Below are positions 1 to 11,700 of a stretch of DNA of 64,000 bases, piece after piece; position 1 is the first letter of the stretch; each line of letters starts with the position of its first letter. The notes under the pieces are model-generated. The model was given only the letters and a program-made list of their open reading frames with translations. It did not search any database and was not told where the DNA came from. This DNA comes from Sinorhizobium fredii NGR234. GTDB lineage: Bacteria; Pseudomonadota; Alphaproteobacteria; Rhizobiales; Rhizobiaceae. The stretch lies in contig NC_012587.1 of NCBI RefSeq assembly GCF_000018545.1, positions 372,001 through 436,000 of the forward strand, given 5' to 3'. The position numbers and the translations under genes were made by a program.

Positions 1-720
1 CTCGAGAAATTCGCCCAGCGCAAGCCGCATCAGCTGTCCGGCGGCCAGCGGCAGCGGGTGGCGCTCGCCCGATCGCTGGCCAAGCGGCCCAAGGTGCTGC
101 TGCTCGACGAGCCGCTCGGCGCGCTCGACAAGAAGCTGCGCGAGGAAACCCAGTTCGAACTGATGGATCTGCAGCAGGACCTCGGCCTCACCTTCGTCAT
201 CGTCACCCATGACCAGGAAGAGGCGATGACCATGGCCGACCGCATTGCCGTCATGAGTCACGGCAAGGTCGTCCAGGTGGCGACGCCGGCCGAAATCTAC
301 GAGGCGCCGAATTCGCGTTTCGTTGCCGACTTCATCGGCGACGTGAACCTGTTCGATGGAACGGTGACCGCGGCGGAAGGGGCCTTAGTCCGGATCGAGA
401 CGACCGGTGGCATTCCGCTCCGCATGGCGTCGGTGGAGAATCTCGCGAGCGGTGCAAAGGCTGCCGTCGCCATTCGTCCGGAGAAGATCAGGATCAGCCG
501 CCAGCCACCTGCCCACGCACCGATCAATACGGCCGAGGGCGAGATCTGGGATATCGGCTATCTCGGCGACATGACCGTCTTCCATGTCCGCCTCAAGGAC
601 GGCAAGGTCGTCAAGGCGTCGTCGCTCAATGCCGTGCGCGCCGTCGAGGATCCGCTTGGTTACGACCAGCAGATCTGGATCTCGTTCGGCGAAGATGCGG
701 GCGTGGTGTTGAAGGATTGA
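1..720 (+). CDS. potG: Polyamine ABC transporter ATP-binding protein PotG (5' end cut by window)
   Basis: C-terminal part of the ATPase that powers polyamine (putrescine/spermidine) import with the two permeases downstream. The reading frame is open from base 1, so the start and the Walker A lie outside the window. Visible are the ABC signature [15 protein letters not shown], the Walker [13 protein letters not shown], the H-loop VTHDQEEAM, and a C-terminal TOBE-like regulatory domain (about residues 150-239 of the fragment). The gene ends 4 bp before potH, so potG-potH-potI is one operon. The periplasmic binding protein PotF would be expected just upstream. PotG is preferred over PotA from its pairing with PotH/PotI-like permeases; the exact substrate is inferred. 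Confidence 0.9.
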   Translation, partial: LEKFAQRKPHQLSGGQRQRVALARSLAKRPKVLLLDEPLGALDKKLREETQFELMDLQQDLGLTFVIVTHDQEEAMTMADRIAVMSHGKVVQVATPAEIYEAPNSRFVADFIGDVNLFDGTVTAAEGALVRIETTGGIPLRMASVENLASGAKAAVAIRPEKIRISRQPPAHAPINTAEGEIWDIGYLGDMTVFHVRLKDGKVVKASSLNAVRAVEDPLGYDQQIWISFGEDAGVVLKD

Positions 721-724
721 AGCC

Positions 725-1636
725 ATGGCGAAACTTGCCTCAGCCCTCGTCAGCCGGCTGGTGATCATCGTCCCCTATGCGTGGCTCCTGTTTTTCTTCC
801 TCATCCCCTTCTTCATCGTGTTCCGCATCTCGCTTTCGCAGACTGCGGTTGCCATGCCGCCCTATACGCCGGTCTTCGATCTGGCCGGGGGGCTGGCCGG
901 CCTTCTGGAGAAGGCCCGCGAATTCTCCGTCGACAACTATGTGTGGCTGACCGACGACGCACTCTATTTCAATGCCTATGTGTCGAGCCTGGTCATCGCC
1001 GCCATCTCGACCTTCCTGACGCTGCTGATCGGCTTCCCGGTCGCCTATGGCATGGCCAAGGCGCCGCGCTCGATCCGGCCGACGCTGCTAATGCTGGTGA
1101 TCCTGCCCTTCTGGACGAGCTTCCTGATCCGCGTCTATGCCTGGATCGCCATCCTGAAGCCGGAAGGGCTGCTCAATCAGTTCCTGATAACGATCGGCAT
1201 CATCGATCAGCCGCTGATCATCCTCAACACCAACACGGCGATCTATATCGGCATCGTCTATTCCTATCTTCCCTTCATGGTGCTGCCGATCTACTCGGCG
1301 CTGGAGAAGATGGACAACGCGCTGATCGAGGCGGCGCAGGACCTCGGCTGCACGCCGACCAGCGCCTTCTGGCGCGTCACCTTCCCGTTGTCGCTGCCCG
1401 GAGTCATTGCCGGCTGCCTGCTCGTCTTCATTCCGGCCGTCGGCGAATTCGTCATTCCCGACCTGCTCGGCGGATCGGAGACACTGATGATCGGCAAGAC
1501 GCTCTGGAACGAGTTCAATGCCAACCGCGACTGGCCGGTGTCTTCGGCGGTGGCGATCATCCTGCTTATGATCCTGGTCATCCCGATCGTCTATTTCCAG
1601 AACGTTCAGGGCAAGGCCGACAGCGAGGGCAAGTAA
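725..1636 (+). CDS. potH: Polyamine ABC transporter permease PotH
   Basis: Inner-membrane permease of the polyamine importer, 303 aa. About six hydrophobic segments are visible; the first follows the short N-terminus (PYAWLLFFFLIPFF). The cytoplasmic EAA loop reads EAAQDLGCTPTSAFWRVTFPLSLPG around residues 200-225, the contact site for the ATPase. The ATG is 4 bp after potG and the next gene starts 3 bp after the stop, so translation is probably coupled. Length and context fit PotH. PotB-type permease of another polyamine system is the alternative. Confidence 0.9.
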   Translation: MAKLASALVSRLVIIVPYAWLLFFFLIPFFIVFRISLSQTAVAMPPYTPVFDLAGGLAGLLEKAREFSVDNYVWLTDDALYFNAYVSSLVIAAISTFLTLLIGFPVAYGMAKAPRSIRPTLLMLVILPFWTSFLIRVYAWIAILKPEGLLNQFLITIGIIDQPLIILNTNTAIYIGIVYSYLPFMVLPIYSALEKMDNALIEAAQDLGCTPTSAFWRVTFPLSLPGVIAGCLLVFIPAVGEFVIPDLLGGSETLMIGKTLWNEFNANRDWPVSSAVAIILLMILVIPIVYFQNVQGKADSEGK

Positions 1637-1639
1637 GAC

Positions 1640-2461
1640 ATGGAAAAATGGTCCCGCTTCAACGTCGCCTCCGTCGTGCTCGGCTTCGGCTTTCTCTACC
1701 TGCCCATCGTGCTGCTGGTGATCTTCTCTTTCAACGAGTCGAAACTCGTCACCGTCTGGGCCGGTTTTTCGACCAAGTGGTACAGCCAGCTTTGGCACAA
1801 CCAGGGCCTCCTCGATGCCGCCTGGGTGACCATTCGCGTCGGGCTGCTGTCAGCCACCTGCGCGACCGTTCTCGGCACATTGGCGGCAATCGCGCTGGTG
1901 CGCTATTCGCGCTTTCGCGGACGCGTACTTTTCTCCGGCATGGTCTACGCGCCGCTGGTCATGCCGGAGGTGATCACCGGCCTGTCGCTGTTGCTGCTGT
2001 TCGTGGCGATCGGGCTCGATCGCGGTTTCTGGACGATCACGCTCGCCCACATCACCTTCACCATGTGCTTCGTGGCGGTCGTCGTGCAGTCGCGCCTGTT
2101 GAGCTTCGACCAGTCCATCGAGGAGGCGGCGCTCGATCTCGGCGCGACCCCGGTCCGGACCTTCTTCGCCATCACCCTGCCGGTGATCGCGCCGGCGGTT
2201 TTCTCAGGGTGGGTCCTGGCTTTCACGCTGTCGCTCGACGACCTCGTCATCTCGAGTTTCACCACTGGGCCGGGTGCGACGACGCTGCCGATGAAGATCT
2301 ACAGCCAGGTGCGCCTCGGCGTGACGCCGGAGATCAATGCGATCTGCACCATCCTGATCGGCGTGGTCGCACTGGGCGTCGTCGTCGCATCGATCGTCAC
2401 CAAGCGGCGGGAAGTTCAGCGTGAAAGGGACGAGCGCGCCGCCATCGCGGCAATCGGCTAG
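1640..2461 (+). CDS. potI: Polyamine ABC transporter permease PotI
   Basis: Second permease of the importer, 273 aa, with about six membrane segments and an EAA loop EAALDLGATPVRTFFAITLPV. It is the last gene of the operon. Its TAG stop coincides with the left edge of a MITE-like repeat: the TA is the presumed target dinucleotide and the G is the first base of the element. The insertion therefore fixed the present end of the protein. The C-terminus (about 20 charged residues after the last helix) may differ slightly from the uninterrupted ancestor. Confidence 0.9.
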   Translation: MEKWSRFNVASVVLGFGFLYLPIVLLVIFSFNESKLVTVWAGFSTKWYSQLWHNQGLLDAAWVTIRVGLLSATCATVLGTLAAIALVRYSRFRGRVLFSGMVYAPLVMPEVITGLSLLLLFVAIGLDRGFWTITLAHITFTMCFVAVVVQSRLLSFDQSIEEAALDLGATPVRTFFAITLPVIAPAVFSGWVLAFTLSLDDLVISSFTTGPGATTLPMKIYSQVRLGVTPEINAICTILIGVVALGVVVASIVTKRREVQRERDERAAIAAIG

Positions 2462-2731
2462 AGCCTTTCCTGGTTAAATTGAAGCATTCTGCCGGAGCAG
2501 GTTTTCGTCAGGGCAGATGCGATTGTCGAAGGTCGTACCCGAAGGTACGGCCGAGGCGATCGCCTCTGAGCATGGCGGAAAGATGCCCGGCCCTTCGGGT
2601 TGGCTGAAGCGGGCGGCCTCTTTGCTCGGCTGGCTTGGCCGTATGCTTTGGCTACGCCGCGCGCCAGCCGAGCAAACATTCCACTCCGCTTGAGCCAACA
2701 GAATGGTTCAATTTAACCAGGAAAGGCTCTA
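2459..2731. mobile_element. MITE-like element, copy 1 (31-bp TIRs, TA flanks)
   Basis: A 273-bp non-coding element bounded by TA on both sides. Its termini are inverted repeats of about 31 bp starting GAGCCTTTCCTGG, with one mismatch. Internal palindromes (for example TTTGCTCGGCTGG against CCAGCCGAGCAAA) suggest a strongly folded RNA. A second, almost identical copy lies at 46650-46921 in the same orientation. No reading frame for a transposase is present, so it would need a transposase in trans. TA duplication resembles IS630/Tc1-type insertion. It separates the convergent genes potI and the AsmA-like gene, ending 5 bp before the stop of the latter. Confidence 0.85.
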
Positions 2732-2736
2732 AGGCG

Positions 2737-4557
2737 CTATTTCGGAGCGACGAGCACGGAGAGCGGCGAGATGACCGCATTCGGCCACGAGCCGCCAACA
2801 AAGAAGAGAACCGGTTGGTTACCGGTGGGTGCCTCGGTTTTGAGCGTCCCGGCAAGTGCCAGGCTGCCGTTGCGATACGGGATGACGCCGGCAACCGATA
2901 ACTGGCCGGAAGGGCCGACGAAGTCGGCGCGGTCGAGTCGCGCCGTGCCGTTGGCAAAGCTTGCCTTTACGGTCGCGGACTGGAAGTCGAAGCTCGCCTC
3001 GTTCGCTTGCGACAGCGAAAAGAACTCGCCCTTGCGAACGAGATCGGCAAAGGCGGGGGCATCGAAGCCGGCGATGCTGCCATTCGCCAGCGAAAAGCTG
3101 AGATTGCCCGAAAAGTCTCCAGAACCGGCTGCCCAGACGGCGCGCTCGGTTCCGATGTCGATGTTGAGAATTCCGCGGCCGGCCGGAATCGGGCCGGCGA
3201 GGCCGAAGCTGGCGAGCACCGCGGCGAAATTGGCGTCCTTGAGGCGCGCCTGCAGCCGGCCGCCGTGTTCGAGCCCTTGATCCGAGAGCACGACGCGGCC
3301 GCTCAGGCTGCCATTGGCGTAATTGCTGTCGCCGATGTCGAGCGACGCGCGCTTCCCATCGATCAACACCCCTGCGGCCACCTCCGTGAGGTGCAAGGGA
3401 CCGGCGAGGACCTCCTGAGAGGAAAGCCGAATGTCCGTGTGCCATGCGCCGACAAAGGTCTCCGCCAGACGCCACAAACGGTCGTCCCTGCCGAACGGCG
3501 TGAGCGCCGCGACAGGAACGCCGTTGAGGTCGATGCGATCGAAGGCAAGCGTTCCCTCGACGCTCGGCGCCTTGCCGTCCTGCAAGGCGATATCCAGCAC
3601 GCCGGTGGCGCTGGCGCCGCCCATCGTGAACGCCAGATCGTCCAGCTTGAGCGTCTTTTCGCCCGTCGTCACTCTGGTGTCGATGCTAAGCCCGCCGGAA
3701 GGCAGCGTCTCAGTCGACGTGCCCTGGTACCACTGAACGAGCGTTGCGAGCGAGGTCGCGGACATCTGCAGGTGACCCGACGCGAAGGGTACGGATGAAA
3801 GATTGCCGACACCCTCGAAAGAGAAGGTCACGGGCGCCGATGTGATCGAGGTCTTGAGGGAGGCGTTCCGTCTCGCGAAAAGAGCGAGTGGCTCCTCGCA
3901 GACGATCGCCCAGGCAATCTCCTCGTCGCGCAGCCGCGCCGACAGTTGCGCGCTCAATCGCTCGGCGAAGGAGGGCCATTTGATCGTGCCGGAAATTCCG
4001 GCAATGTCGACGTCGTTGCCGCCGGCCGTGCGGTCGAGCACGCGCAGCCGGCCATTGACGATGGCGATATCTCCGAAGGCGGTTTCGCGACCCGAAGCGG
4101 GAGCCTCGGGCGGTGCGAGCCAATGCGGCGTTTGCCAATTGGTCGTGCCGTCCGCCCGGCGCTCGATCGTGATGACGGGATCGACAAGGCTGATGTCCTC
4201 GAGCGTTGGATCGCCGAGAAGGGCCGAAAGCGGGCTGAACGATGCGGTAATGCGGCCAATTTCGGCAAGCGGCCGGGGATCGGGGCCGGTCGATTCGATC
4301 GTCGCCGAAGGCAAGGTTAACAGCAGCTTCGGCCAGAATCGGACCTCCGGTTCACCATTGATCCTGCTCTTGCCCCCCGACCAACTGTCGAGCGTCCGCT
4401 CCATCGTGGCGCGCACGCCGGTTGTCGAAACGAGCAGGGGCAGCGCGGCATTGTAGCCCATGGCAAGAAGGACCCCGACTGCGGCAGACCAGACGAAGTG
4501 GCGGCGCCGCAGACGCAGCCTCAGGATGCGCGATATTTTCCGGATAGGTCTGGTCAT
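2737..4557 (-). CDS. AsmA-family protein (outer-envelope biogenesis type)
   Basis: A 606-aa protein with one N-terminal membrane helix (about residues 22-45, AAVGVLLAMGYNAALPLLV) followed by a long periplasmic beta-rich region, as in AsmA/TamB-like proteins thought to move phospholipids between membranes. The C-terminal part contains the AsmA-type pattern GRGILNIDIGTE...DFSGNLSFSLANGSIAGFD. The start chosen is ATG at 4557, before MTRPIRKISRI; a longer frame upstream has poor sequence. It is divergent from the acetoacetyl-CoA synthetase gene and convergent with potI. Family is fairly certain from the pattern; precise role unknown. Confidence 0.75.
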   Translation of the reverse strand: MTRPIRKISRILRLRLRRRHFVWSAAVGVLLAMGYNAALPLLVSTTGVRATMERTLDSWSGGKSRINGEPEVRFWPKLLLTLPSATIESTGPDPRPLAEIGRITASFSPLSALLGDPTLEDISLVDPVITIERRADGTTNWQTPHWLAPPEAPASGRETAFGDIAIVNGRLRVLDRTAGGNDVDIAGISGTIKWPSFAERLSAQLSARLRDEEIAWAIVCEEPLALFARRNASLKTSITSAPVTFSFEGVGNLSSVPFASGHLQMSATSLATLVQWYQGTSTETLPSGGLSIDTRVTTGEKTLKLDDLAFTMGGASATGVLDIALQDGKAPSVEGTLAFDRIDLNGVPVAALTPFGRDDRLWRLAETFVGAWHTDIRLSSQEVLAGPLHLTEVAAGVLIDGKRASLDIGDSNYANGSLSGRVVLSDQGLEHGGRLQARLKDANFAAVLASFGLAGPIPAGRGILNIDIGTERAVWAAGSGDFSGNLSFSLANGSIAGFDAPAFADLVRKGEFFSLSQANEASFDFQSATVKASFANGTARLDRADFVGPSGQLSVAGVIPYRNGSLALAGTLKTEAPTGNQPVLFFVGGSWPNAVISPLSVLVAPK

Positions 4558-4724
4558 TTCGGTCGGGTCGGCATCGCCTCGGTGAAACCGTTTGGATAGG
4601 CCCTGAGGAGGGCAAATGCAACTGACATGGAAATGTCGCCCACGCGGCTGCGGCGCTGCCATGCACGCTGTTTATCTTGCGTTGCAGCATGGTATAGAAC
4701 AGAGCCAGACGAGTGGAGGAACGC

Positions 4725-6677
<1,953 letters not shown>

Positions 6678-6906
6678 GGAGCGTCGGTCCGTTAACCTGT
6701 GCGCCCCTGCGGAATTAACCAAGCAAGCCGAGTTGCCGCTCATTCCCTAAAATTGTCGGGTCTGGCGGTAAGGTCTTGTTTACGTTTGCCGGGGCATGGT
6801 CGAGCCAACTGGAGGCCGGTCCATCAAGGCGCCGGTGCCGCAGCAGCGATGCTGCCACAGACATGACGTCCCGAGTTCTCGAGCATTTGTTGGATAGCAT
6901 GACTTC

Positions 6907-6934
6907 AGAGGCGGCCGCGAGCCGCCTCTTTTTT
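6907..6934 (+). terminator. Rho-independent terminator, far downstream of acsA2
   Basis: Stem AGAGGCGGC / GCCGCCTCT (9 bp, 5-nt loop) followed by TTTTTT on the plus strand. It lies about 230 bp after the acsA2 stop, so it ends either a long 3' UTR or a separate small RNA. It also sits 10 bp beyond the end of the permease gene on the minus strand and could act on both. Confidence 0.8.
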
Positions 6935-6944
6935 GTCTCCGTGC

Positions 6945-8627
6945 CTATGAGCGGCTTTCCAGCGAGCGCGACACCAGAATGACCGGGATCATGCCTGCGA
7001 CGACGATGATCATCGCGGCGACCGAGGCATCCTCGACCTTCGCGCGCGACGCATCCTCGTAGACGAGCGTGGCGAGCGTATTGAAGTTGAACGGCCGCAG
7101 CATGATGGTTGCGGAAAGCTCCTTCATCGTTTCGATGAAGACGAGCAGCGCCGACGTCAGCACGGCCGGACGCATCATCGGCAGAAGCACCGAGCGCAAG
7201 GTCTGGGCGCTGGTGCGGCCCAGCGCCCGTGCGGCCATGTCGAGATGCGGCGAGAGCTTGTGGAAACCGGCCTCCAGCGTCCCCTCGGCCATGGTGAGAA
7301 ACCGCACCGCGCAGGCATAGACGATCGCAAAGCCCGTGCCGCTGAGGACGAGGCCCGTGGAAATGCCGAAGACGTCGCGCATCCGCGCATCCAAGGCATT
7401 GTCGAGCGCTGCGAGCGGAAAGAGCACGCCGATCGCCAGTACCGTGCCCGGCACACCGTAGCCAAACGAGGCGAGCCGTCCGGCGACTTCCGTGATCGGC
7501 GAGCGGCCGGTGCGGGCCGCATAGGCCAGAACGAAGCCCAGGAACACGGCGGCGAGGGCCGTCAGGCTGGAAACCAGGACGCTGTGCAGCAATGCGTCGA
7601 TGAGGCGCGGCGCCAGGAAATGGTCGAGGCGTTTCAGCGCATAGTTGCCGAGGACCAGGAAAGGAACCGCGAATCCCGAGAGAACGGGCAGGAGGCATGC
7701 GAGCGTTGCCGCCCATTTCTTCCAGCCGGAAAGCTCGAGGCGCGCCGCATCGTGGACCGCGGCCGTCGTCTTCTGGCTGGAAAAGCGCTGGCTGCGCCGC
7801 GCGGCGCGCTCGACCATCATCAACGCGACGATGAAGACCAGCATGATGCAGGCGATCTGCGCCGCGCCGGCAAGGCTGCCGCGGTTGAGCCAGGTGTCGA
7901 AGATGGAGAAGGTCAAGGTCTGGACGCCCAGAAACTCGACCGCGCCTATGTCGTTCATCGTCTCCATCGCGACAAGCGTCAGGCCGATCATGATAGCCGG
8001 TCTTGCCATCGGGATCTGGATTTTCATGAAGACCTTGAGCGGCCCGGCGCCCAGCGTGCGCGCCACATCCGCGGCCGCACGGCCCTGCATGAGAAACATC
8101 GAGCGGCAGGCAAGATAGATGTAGGGATAGAGGACCGAGCTCATCACCAGCACCGCGCCGCCGAGCGACCGCACGTCCGGAAACCAGTAGTCCCGGCTCG
8201 TCTGAAAGCCGAAGAGCGCCCGGATCAGCCCCTGGACGGGCCCGGTGAAGGTCAGGAGCTCGCCGAAGGCATAGGCCGCGAGATAGGCGGGTATGGCGAG
8301 CGGCAGCACGAGCGCGGCGGAGAGAAGGCGGCGCAGCGGAAATTCGCAAGTCGCGACCAGCCACGCCGTCAAGATGCCGACGACGGCGGTCGCCGCGCCC
8401 GTCAGCCCCATGAGCATCAGCGTCCTCATGGTGGCACGGGGGATCACGTTCTCGATGAGGTGCGGCCAGTCCGCGCCGCCGCCGGTGACCGCAAGCCAGG
8501 CGATGGCGACGATCGGCATCAGCACGATTGCCGAGGCGAGGCCGGACCAGCTCGCAAGCAGCCGATGTGTCAGACCGGAGCCCGGCTTGGCGTAGTGTCG
8601 CTTGAGGCTTTTGGCGGTGGAGTGCAA
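6945..8627 (-). CDS. fbpB: Ferric iron ABC transporter permease, fused two-domain FbpB/SfuB type
   Basis: A 560-aa inner-membrane protein made of two tandem permease domains (about residues 25-290 and 320-555), each with an EAA-type loop: ARTLGAGPLKVFMKIQIPM and ARALGRTSAQTLRSVLLPM. This duplicated layout is typical of iron(III) permeases (SfuB, FbpB, HitB). A TTG start at 8627 is used because no ATG or GTG lies near; this start is uncertain. It follows cbrA on the same strand with an 81-bp gap. No ATPase is adjacent; the likely binding protein FbpA is encoded 11 kb away at 19364. Confidence 0.8.
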   Translation of the reverse strand: MHSTAKSLKRHYAKPGSGLTHRLLASWSGLASAIVLMPIVAIAWLAVTGGGADWPHLIENVIPRATMRTLMLMGLTGAATAVVGILTAWLVATCEFPLRRLLSAALVLPLAIPAYLAAYAFGELLTFTGPVQGLIRALFGFQTSRDYWFPDVRSLGGAVLVMSSVLYPYIYLACRSMFLMQGRAAADVARTLGAGPLKVFMKIQIPMARPAIMIGLTLVAMETMNDIGAVEFLGVQTLTFSIFDTWLNRGSLAGAAQIACIMLVFIVALMMVERAARRSQRFSSQKTTAAVHDAARLELSGWKKWAATLACLLPVLSGFAVPFLVLGNYALKRLDHFLAPRLIDALLHSVLVSSLTALAAVFLGFVLAYAARTGRSPITEVAGRLASFGYGVPGTVLAIGVLFPLAALDNALDARMRDVFGISTGLVLSGTGFAIVYACAVRFLTMAEGTLEAGFHKLSPHLDMAARALGRTSAQTLRSVLLPMMRPAVLTSALLVFIETMKELSATIMLRPFNFNTLATLVYEDASRAKVEDASVAAMIIVVAGMIPVILVSRSLESRS

Positions 8628-8708
8628 ACGATCCGTTCCGGGGCAAGGTGCTGCTGGCGGGTGCCAAACTGGCTCCCGAAGGTCAACATTTCCTTACAGC
8701 ATCGGCCC

Positions 8709-11700
8709 TCAGTTCGCCAAGACGCGTTGCGACGGGAAGGATATTTCAACCAGCGTTCCCTCGTTCGGCGCGGAGCTGATGCCGAACTGGGCGCGGTTCG
8801 CCTCGGCCATCGCCTTCGTCAGCGGCAGGCCGAGGCCGGTGCCCTCGCCGCGCTTGCGCCCGCCGGTCGTCACCTGGCGGAACGGTTTCATCGCCTGATC
8901 GAGCTCGTTGCGCGTCATGCCGATTCCCGTGTCGCGGATCCTCAGGATGACGCTGCCGTTCGTCTCGTAGGACGTCGACACGACGATCTGCCCGCCGGAA
9001 GGCGTGAAGCGGATGGCGTTCGCCAGGATGTTGAGCGCGATCTGCTTGATCGACCGGCCGTCGGCCACGACCTCCGGCACCGAGCCGGACAGCGAGGTGC
9101 GGATGATGACGCGTTGGCTGTTGGCCTGAGGCTGCACCAGCGAGACCGCTTCGGAAACCGCCTCGTTGAGGTCGACGGCACTGAAATCGAGCTCCATCTC
9201 GCCCGCCTCGATCTTCGAGATGTCGAGCAGGTCGTTGACGATGTCGAGCACGTGCCGACCCGACCGGCCGATGTCGCCGGCATATTCGATGTAGCGCGGG
9301 TTGCCGATCGGCCCGAAATGCTCGCTCGCCATCATGTCGGAAAAGCCGATGATGGCGTTGAGCGGCGTGCGGATCTCGTGGCTCACCCGTGCGAGGAACT
9401 CGGTCTTGTGGGCGTTCGCGGTCTCGGCGGAGCGCTTGGCGTTGCGCAGTTCCTCCTCGGTCCGCTTCCACTGGGTGATGTCGCGGATGACGGCGCAATA
9501 GCCGTTAGAGGAGGAGAGCCGCCCGATGGTCATGAACAGCGGAAGGAAGCCGCCGCCCGCCTCGCGGCCGATCGCTTCCCGGCCGTCGTTGAGCACGCTT
9601 GCCACACCATGTCCGGAAAGGCCTTGAAGGTAGTCGATCACCGCCTTCTGGCTCTCATGGGCGAAGAGGGCGGCAAACGGCTTTCCGCGCATCTCGTCTT
9701 CGTCATAGTTGAAGAGCGCGCTTGCCGAGCCGTTCATCGTGCGGATGTCGCCGTCCTGTCCGAGGACCACCACGCCGTCGGTGGCCGTTTCGAGGATCGA
9801 ACGCAACTCGTCGATTTCCATCCGCAACCGCGCTTCGCCTCCCGCCGAGGCGTCCGCACCGGCCGAAGGCATATCGGCGGCGCGCGCGGCTGCCGGAGCC
9901 AAGGCGAGCATCAGTGCGCTTCTCCCCTCCCACTGGATCGAATGCAGATGGGCGCTGACCGGTGCAAGCGGACCATTGGCGCGCACCAGCGTCATCGTCC
10001 CGTCCGGCTCATGCTCTCCGGATTCGGCACCATAGGCGAAGAGCGCTTCCAGCCCTCCCGCCTGCTGGAAGGCCTCGAGCTTCCGGTAGCCGGTCAGCCG
10101 CAGAAATTCCGGATTGGCGTGCAGCAACTCGTCGCCGTGATGAATAAGGAGGGCGACGGGCAGTCGATCGAGGATTTCGCTGCTCATGCCGACGCCGCCG
10201 CGCGGGGCAGGGGGCGCCTCGTCGCCGGCCCCGGGCATCGTCTCCTCCTGCCGGGCGGCAGTAGCGTCTTCCGACGACAGGCTTTCCATATCGCCGGCAG
10301 CTTCGGCTTGGGACGCCGCGTCAACCGGGCGCTTCCCGTCCTCGTCCGCGGCAGCCGGCGGTGTCGTCTCGCTGAACTGGGCGCCGAGCTGCCGCGCGAT
10401 CTCGCGGAAGGCCGCCTGTTCGCCGCGGGTCAGCGTTCCGGATGACCCCGGCCGGTGCTCGTCGAGATCGATCACCTTGTCGGAAGGCGGCCGCGCCGGT
10501 ATGTCGACGATGCGAAGGGCGGGCCGCTCGCCGGCAAAGGGGTCCTCCGCCGAAGGCGGTTCGGCCTCGCTCCGCGGGGTATCGGTTCCGTCGGAGGCCA
10601 GCGATGCCGGTTCGCGAGGCGCGTCGTCGGACGGTGCTTCGGCGGGCATGCCTTCGTTTCGGGGCGTGTCGATGTGGCCAAGCGATAGCCCGCTCGCCTT
10701 TTCGTCCTCGACCGCGTCGGCGATCCTCACGATGCCGAAGCCGCGAAAGCCGTCGAATTCGCGCGAACGGGAATAGGTCGGTAGCGCTGCGAGATCGACC
10801 GGCACCTTGAGGCTCGTTCCCTCGATCGGCCACAGGATGGTCTTGCCGGACCAGGTGTCGCGTCGATGCAGAAGCGCGTTGACCTTGTTGTCGGGATCGA
10901 GGTCGTAGCGAGCCGCAAGCTCGGAGAAGGTCAGGCCGACCACGTCGGCCGATTTCGGGCCGACGGCGGCCGCAAATTCCTCGGAGATTTCGCTGAAACA
11001 CCCCTCCGCGTCGATTTTCCACACGAAGCGGACAGCCCGGCTACCCGGCGTGAAGGTGAAGCCCGACGCCGCGGCCGCGGCACTGTCGGCATCTGATGTT
11101 GCCACTTCAGGCGCGGGCTCGGCGGCCTCGGCGCTCGGCGCCAAATCTGCCGCTTCGTCGCCGGACCGGAGAGCCAATTCGCCGTGTTCTTCACCAAGGC
11201 TCGGCGCATCGGTCGGCTCATCGGTCGCGGCTGGATCTGTCGTCGCCTCGGCTTCGGATGTATCTTCTCGCAGCGGCGTTTCGGCAGGCTCGTCCAGCGT
11301 GGTCGGCGAAGGCAGCCCGGTCCCGACTTCCGCTGCTGCTGCTGCGATCGCGTCTGGCTCATCCTTCGCGGCCGCTTCTTCGGCATCCGGCGTGTCGAGC
11401 GTGGTTTCCACGGCGAAGAGGAGATGCAGGGCCGGGTGATCGGAAATCTTGCCGATGGCGGCGGGCAACTGCCCCTTCTCGGTCGCGACCAGGCGTTTGA
11501 TCAGCCGGTCCTTTTCGCGCGCCACCGCCGAGACGAGCGTCCGCCGGATGTCGCCCGACAAACCCAAATGCTCGAATCCGGGCGATCGGGCGACGATCTC
11601 GCCATCGTCGTCGAGGACGGCCATGTGGGTGTCCGGTCCGTCCAACCCGGCGATCATTGCGGCGGCGCGTTCTTCCGCCGAAAGCGCCTTGCCGTTGTGC

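Noticed and set aside
781..2424. A 547-codon frame overlapping potH and potI
   Set aside because: Arg/Ala/Gly-rich shadow of two real permeases in another frame; no domain signature.
7245..10445. A plus-strand open frame of over 1000 codons opposite the iron permease and cbrA genes
   Set aside because: Its protein is Arg/His/Gly-rich with no recognisable domain and runs antisense through two well-supported genes. Long antisense frames are expected at this GC content.
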